The notes beneath the pieces are model-generated. The model saw only the letters and a program-made list of their open reading frames with translations, ran no database searches and had not been told where the DNA came from. The position numbers were made by a program, and so were the translations under genes. From CAZBSE01 sp964561115 (lineage in GTDB: Bacteria > Actinomycetota > Humimicrobiia > Humimicrobiales > Humimicrobiaceae): 64,000 bases of DNA. Location of the stretch: the NCBI GenBank assembly GCA_964561115.1, contig CAZLOE010000004.1, positions 1 to 64,000 of the forward strand, given 5' to 3'. Of the stretch, positions 60,972 to 64,000 are shown piece after piece (within the stretch, counting starts at the first letter, position 1; each line of letters begins with the position of its first letter).

Positions 60972-62453
60972 TTGCTATTAGAAATAAAAAAAGTGATAAA
61001 AACATTTCCCGGAACTGTTGCATTAGATGAAGTTGATTTTAATCTAAAAAAAGGAGAAATACATGCAATTGTCGGGGAGAATGGTGCCGGTAAATCTACT
61101 CTTATGAAAATCCTATCAGGGGCTTACAAGAAGGATTCAGGAACCATAAAATTTGAAGATAAAAAAGTAGCTATTGGAGATGTAGATGCTGCTCGAGCTA
61201 TTGGTATTAGCATGATATATCAGGAGTTAGAAAACATACAGAAACTTTCAGTTGCCGAAAATGTTTTCTTGGGGAAATTGCCGAGAAGCAGAGTCCTTGG
61301 TTTTGTCAATTTTAAAAAGTTAATGATCGAGACAAAAAAAATACTAAAAGAGTTTGATATTGACATAGACCCGGGGAAAAAATTAGCTTCTCTTACTACA
61401 GCTGAACAGCAGTTCATAGAAATAATCAAAGCTATAACGGTTAAAAATGCCCGGATCATAATCATGGACGAGCCTACGTCTTCACTAACTAAAAAAGAAG
61501 TAGAAAAATTATTTTTAATCATTAAAGAACTGAAGAAAAAAGGGATAAGTATAATATACATCTCGCATAGACTTGATGAAGTTGTCGGAATTGCTGACAG
61601 GATAAGTGTTTTTAGAGATGGGAAAAATCAAGGCGTAATGAAAAAAAGTGAATTTGATACAAATAAAATTGTTGCTTTAATGATCGGGCGTGAATTAAAA
61701 GCAGCAGAAAAAAGTGTGTCAAAAGAACAGAAAATAATTTTCGAAATTAAAAGACTTTCAATAAGAAACAAGATAATAGATTTTAATATGAAATTGTACA
61801 AAGGAGAGATTCTTGGAATAGTGGGATTAATGGGGTCTGGAAAAGATGAACTAGTAAAAAGCATTGTCGGTCTATGGCCGGCGCAATCTAAGGAAATTTA
61901 TTTTTTGGGAAAAAGGATAAATATAAAACATCCTGCCGATGCTATTAAGCATGGAATCATTTATCTTCCGGAAGAGAGAAAATTACAGTCTCTCTTTTTA
62001 GACATGAGTGTAAGTGCAAACATCTCTCCATTGTGGTTATTCAATGTTGAGAATAAATTCTTTATGAATACTAAAAAAGAAATAGAACTTACTAAGACAT
62101 ATGCTAAAAGATTAGCAATAAGGACACCTTCTGTTTCAACATTAATCGTTTATCTTAGTGGAGGCAACCAACAAAAAGTCATTTTTTCCCGTATGTTGAC
62201 CATAAAACCAAAGTTAATGATCTTAAATGATCCTACAAGAGGGATAGATGTCGGAAGTAAGGAGGAAATATATAATATAATAAAAGAATTAGCTTCTAAA
62301 GGGGTATCGATATTTATCTTATCTTCGGAAATCCAGGAAATGACCAGAGTAGCGAACAGAGTAATTGTGTTATCAAAGGGAGAAATACGTGACGAATTTA
62401 CAGATAAGGATATAACGACAAAAAATCTTATCAGATCAGCAATGAGAGTGTAA
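60972..62453 (+). CDS. sugar ABC transporter ATP-binding protein (RbsA/MglA-type)
   Basis: The 493-residue protein is a double ATPase. The first cassette has GENGAGKSTLMKILSGAYKK, a degenerate signature SLTTAEQQFIEIIKA and Walker B IIIMDEPTSSLT. The second has GLMGSGKDELVKSI and LSGGNQQKVIFSRML with NDPTRGIDVGSK. It powers uptake of ribose, galactose or similar sugars. TTG start (60972) in frame with the family N terminus. It overlaps nothing but ends at the start of the first permease gene. Confidence 0.93.
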   Translation: MLLEIKKVIKTFPGTVALDEVDFNLKKGEIHAIVGENGAGKSTLMKILSGAYKKDSGTIKFEDKKVAIGDVDAARAIGISMIYQELENIQKLSVAENVFLGKLPRSRVLGFVNFKKLMIETKKILKEFDIDIDPGKKLASLTTAEQQFIEIIKAITVKNARIIIMDEPTSSLTKKEVEKLFLIIKELKKKGISIIYISHRLDEVVGIADRISVFRDGKNQGVMKKSEFDTNKIVALMIGRELKAAEKSVSKEQKIIFEIKRLSIRNKIIDFNMKLYKGEILGIVGLMGSGKDELVKSIVGLWPAQSKEIYFLGKRINIKHPADAIKHGIIYLPEERKLQSLFLDMSVSANISPLWLFNVENKFFMNTKKEIELTKTYAKRLAIRTPSVSTLIVYLSGGNQQKVIFSRMLTIKPKLMILNDPTRGIDVGSKEEIYNIIKELASKGVSIFILSSEIQEMTRVANRVIVLSKGEIRDEFTDKDITTKNLIRSAMRV

Positions 62454-63404
62454 ATGAGCAAAAAAGGAAATAAATTTACAAACATATTAAGGGACCAATC
62501 GCAATTAATAATATTGATTTTACTTATTGTGATATTTTCTATTACCACCCCTAGTTTCCGCACCACCGGTAATTTTGTGAATTTATTAAAACAGGTCACA
62601 GTAATAGGAGTTATAAGCTGTGGAATGACTATAGTGGTAATCACCGGGTGCCTGGACCTATCAGTAGGCTCTGTTTTTTCTTTACTGAATGTAGTTTCTA
62701 TTTCTTTTCAACAGAGCAATAACTTTCTGGGAATCTTTATACCATTGATAATGGCAGTAGTTATAGGTTTTTTGAATGGTTTTGTCATTACAAAGTTTAA
62801 AGTCAACTCTATTATTGCAACTTTAGGCTCACTCTCATTTTATGCTGGGGCGGCTCTGCTCTATACCAACGGAGCTATTATAGCGGGGGTTACCGGTACC
62901 TGGTATGGATTTATCGGGAGGGGTAAATTGCTGGGAATACCAATTCATGTATATATATTTTTTATAATAGCAATTATTTATCAAATATTACTTAATAACA
63001 CAACTTTAGGAAGAAAGATAAAATATGTGGGGACAAATACTACAGCAGCAGAGATCGCAGGTATTAGATCCAATAGAATACGGACTATAGCATTTATAAT
63101 ATCAAGTGTATCTGTTGCCATAGCTGTTTTAATTTATAGCTCGAGGATGACAACGGGAAGTCCGGTAACAGGAGTCGGTTTTGAATTTGATGCTATAACA
63201 GCTGTAGTGATCGGTGGAACAAGTTTAGCTGGTGGAAAAGGCAGCATATTTAAAACAATTATTGGTGTTCTGTTATTAGCAGTAATTATAAATGCTCTGA
63301 CACTATACAATGTCCCGTATGCCTTCCAAAATATAGTAAAAGGATTTCTGATAATTGTTGCCATAATTATTGATATTAGAGTAAGGAGAAGAATTGAAGG
63401 CTGA
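62454..63404 (+). CDS. sugar ABC transporter permease (RbsC-type), first
   Basis: The 316-residue membrane protein has about eight to ten helices and the RbsC patterns: TTPSFRTTGNFVNLLKQVTV, CGMTIVVITGCLDLSVGSV, NSIIATLGSL and the cytoplasmic GTNTTAAEIAGI coupling loop followed by AVVIGGTSLAGGKGSIF. It forms the channel of a type II sugar importer with the ATPase encoded directly upstream. A second, distinct permease gene overlaps its end by eleven bases. Confidence 0.92.
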   Translation: MSKKGNKFTNILRDQSQLIILILLIVIFSITTPSFRTTGNFVNLLKQVTVIGVISCGMTIVVITGCLDLSVGSVFSLLNVVSISFQQSNNFLGIFIPLIMAVVIGFLNGFVITKFKVNSIIATLGSLSFYAGAALLYTNGAIIAGVTGTWYGFIGRGKLLGIPIHVYIFFIIAIIYQILLNNTTLGRKIKYVGTNTTAAEIAGIRSNRIRTIAFIISSVSVAIAVLIYSSRMTTGSPVTGVGFEFDAITAVVIGGTSLAGGKGSIFKTIIGVLLLAVIINALTLYNVPYAFQNIVKGFLIIVAIIIDIRVRRRIEG

Positions 63405-64000
63405 AAAATTTAGAAACTTCATAATCGAACAGAAGATATTATTGATAATAGTGGCTATTGGAATATTTTTGTGGATAAGTTCAGATTATTTTTTGACTTT
63501 TCAGAATATAACAAATATTTTCCAGACTATATCATTTGAGGGAATGATTGTTATTGGTATGGCGCTATTGATTATTATTGGAGAGATAGATCTTTCAGTT
63601 GGTTCTATTATGGCGTTTGGTGCAGTCCTATCAGTTATGTTCCAGTCTTATGGTGTGTTTACAGGAATAGTTGCTGGAATTACTGGAGGCATTGTCATCG
63701 GTTTAATGAATGGTTTGATTACTACAAAGCTTAAGCTGCCTTCGATTGCTGTCACGTTGGGTATGATGGTCTTTTTAAACGGAGTGGTGTTTGCACTTAC
63801 GAAGGAACATACCTTAAAAGGCACCAATGAAAATTTTGTGTTGATTTCTCAGACTGAACTGTTTCGGATACCTTTACCGGTCATTGTCTTTATTATATTG
63901 CTGATAATATTTGAGATCATTTTGCAGAGATCAATTTTTGGCCGGCATATATTTGCTATAGGAGGTAATGCAACAGCGAGTAAGTTTTTTGGACTTAAAG
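63394..64000 (+). CDS. sugar ABC transporter permease (RbsC-type), second, cut by window edge
   Basis: An open frame begins at TTG 63394, five bases after AAGGAG, and runs off the window after 202 codons. It is hydrophobic and has the same landmarks as the upstream permease: LTFQNITNIFQTISFEGMIV, IIIGEIDLSVGSIMAFGAV, LPSIAVTLGMMVF and FAIGGNATASKFFGLK near the edge. The paralogue suggests a heterodimeric permease. The sugar-binding protein gene is probably beyond the edge. 3' end missing. Confidence 0.88.
   Translation, partial: MKAEKFRNFIIEQKILLIIVAIGIFLWISSDYFLTFQNITNIFQTISFEGMIVIGMALLIIIGEIDLSVGSIMAFGAVLSVMFQSYGVFTGIVAGITGGIVIGLMNGLITTKLKLPSIAVTLGMMVFLNGVVFALTKEHTLKGTNENFVLISQTELFRIPLPVIVFIILLIIFEIILQRSIFGRHIFAIGGNATASKFFGLK

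Noticed and set aside
1..64000. CRISPR array or rRNA operon
   Set aside because: No regularly spaced repeats and no rRNA-like sequence were seen in the window.

Overview
The window comes from an AT-rich bacterial chromosome (roughly 35-40 % G+C by eye). It is almost fully coding, and no gene-free stretch exceeds 300 bases. TTG starts behind good Shine-Dalgarno sequences are common (rpsF, rpsR, rplI, purD, cysS, malic enzyme, rbsA-like). Gene order is of the Gram-positive (Terrabacteria) kind: rpsF-ssb-rpsR-yybS-rplI-dnaB-purA, then greA-lysS-clpC-disA-ispD-ispF-cysE-cysS-rlmB-yacP. A PASTA-domain Ser/Thr kinase with PP2C phosphatase, a GerMN lipoprotein and DisA (c-di-AMP) point the same way. 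The 2-hydroxyacyl-CoA dehydratase-type genes, acyl-CoA dehydrogenase with ferredoxin-type EtfA, malic enzyme and LarA-type racemase suggest an anaerobic fermenter. The sequence alone does not settle whether it is a deep Bacillota, a low-GC actinobacterial or another uncultured lineage.

Layout. 1-2.0 kb is a small accessory island: a DinB-fold gene and an Abi_2 (AbiD/AbiF-type HEPN) gene, separated and flanked by three repeats that look like tRNA 3' ends; a consensus promoter and a hairpin with a T-run lie just ahead of the abi gene. 2-3.7 kb is an ABC exporter. 3.9-8.7 kb holds pabA-pabB-pabC, an aldo/keto reductase and a nitroreductase. 8.7-11.3 kb is a DHH-CBS-tRNA nucleotidyltransferase fusion, followed by a tRNA-Val(GAC). 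11.8-15.6 kb (minus strand) is a GerMN lipoprotein plus two dehydratase subunits and their activator. 15.8-19.1 kb holds NAD salvage (pncA, pncB), a histidine phosphatase and an MscS channel.

19.3-27.4 kb carries ribosome, replication and purine genes plus a lone pstB. 27.5-39.1 kb carries greA, lysS, clpC, disA, ispD, ispF, cysE, cysS, rlmB, yacP and a nuclease lipoprotein. 39.1-43.0 kb (minus) is bioY, a fusion of an apparently dead carboxyltransferase domain with AccB, and accC. 43.2-46.4 kb is acyl-CoA dehydrogenase with EtfB and EtfA; etfB appears to start on ATA. 46.8-48.8 kb is a PAS-GGDEF protein and birA. 48.9-54.2 kb is the fatty-acid operon fabZ-fabD-fabG-fabF-accD-accA. 54.2-56.8 kb is the PASTA kinase and phosphatase. 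57-59.4 kb is malic enzyme with a LarA-family racemase. 59.7 kb to the right edge is a ROK regulator and a ribose-type sugar ABC importer whose second permease runs off the window.

How they fit together. BioY imports biotin, BirA attaches it to the AccB part of the fusion, AccC carboxylates it, and AccDA transfers the carboxyl to acetyl-CoA; the FabDGFZ enzymes then use the malonyl-CoA. Because AccD and AccA are intact, the degenerate carboxyltransferase domain on AccB is probably structural or regulatory. The most notable items are the abi/short-RNA/tRNA-end cassette, that fusion, the ATA start of etfB, the tRNA-Val with C33, and a cysteinyl-tRNA synthetase lacking the usual His of its HIGH motif.
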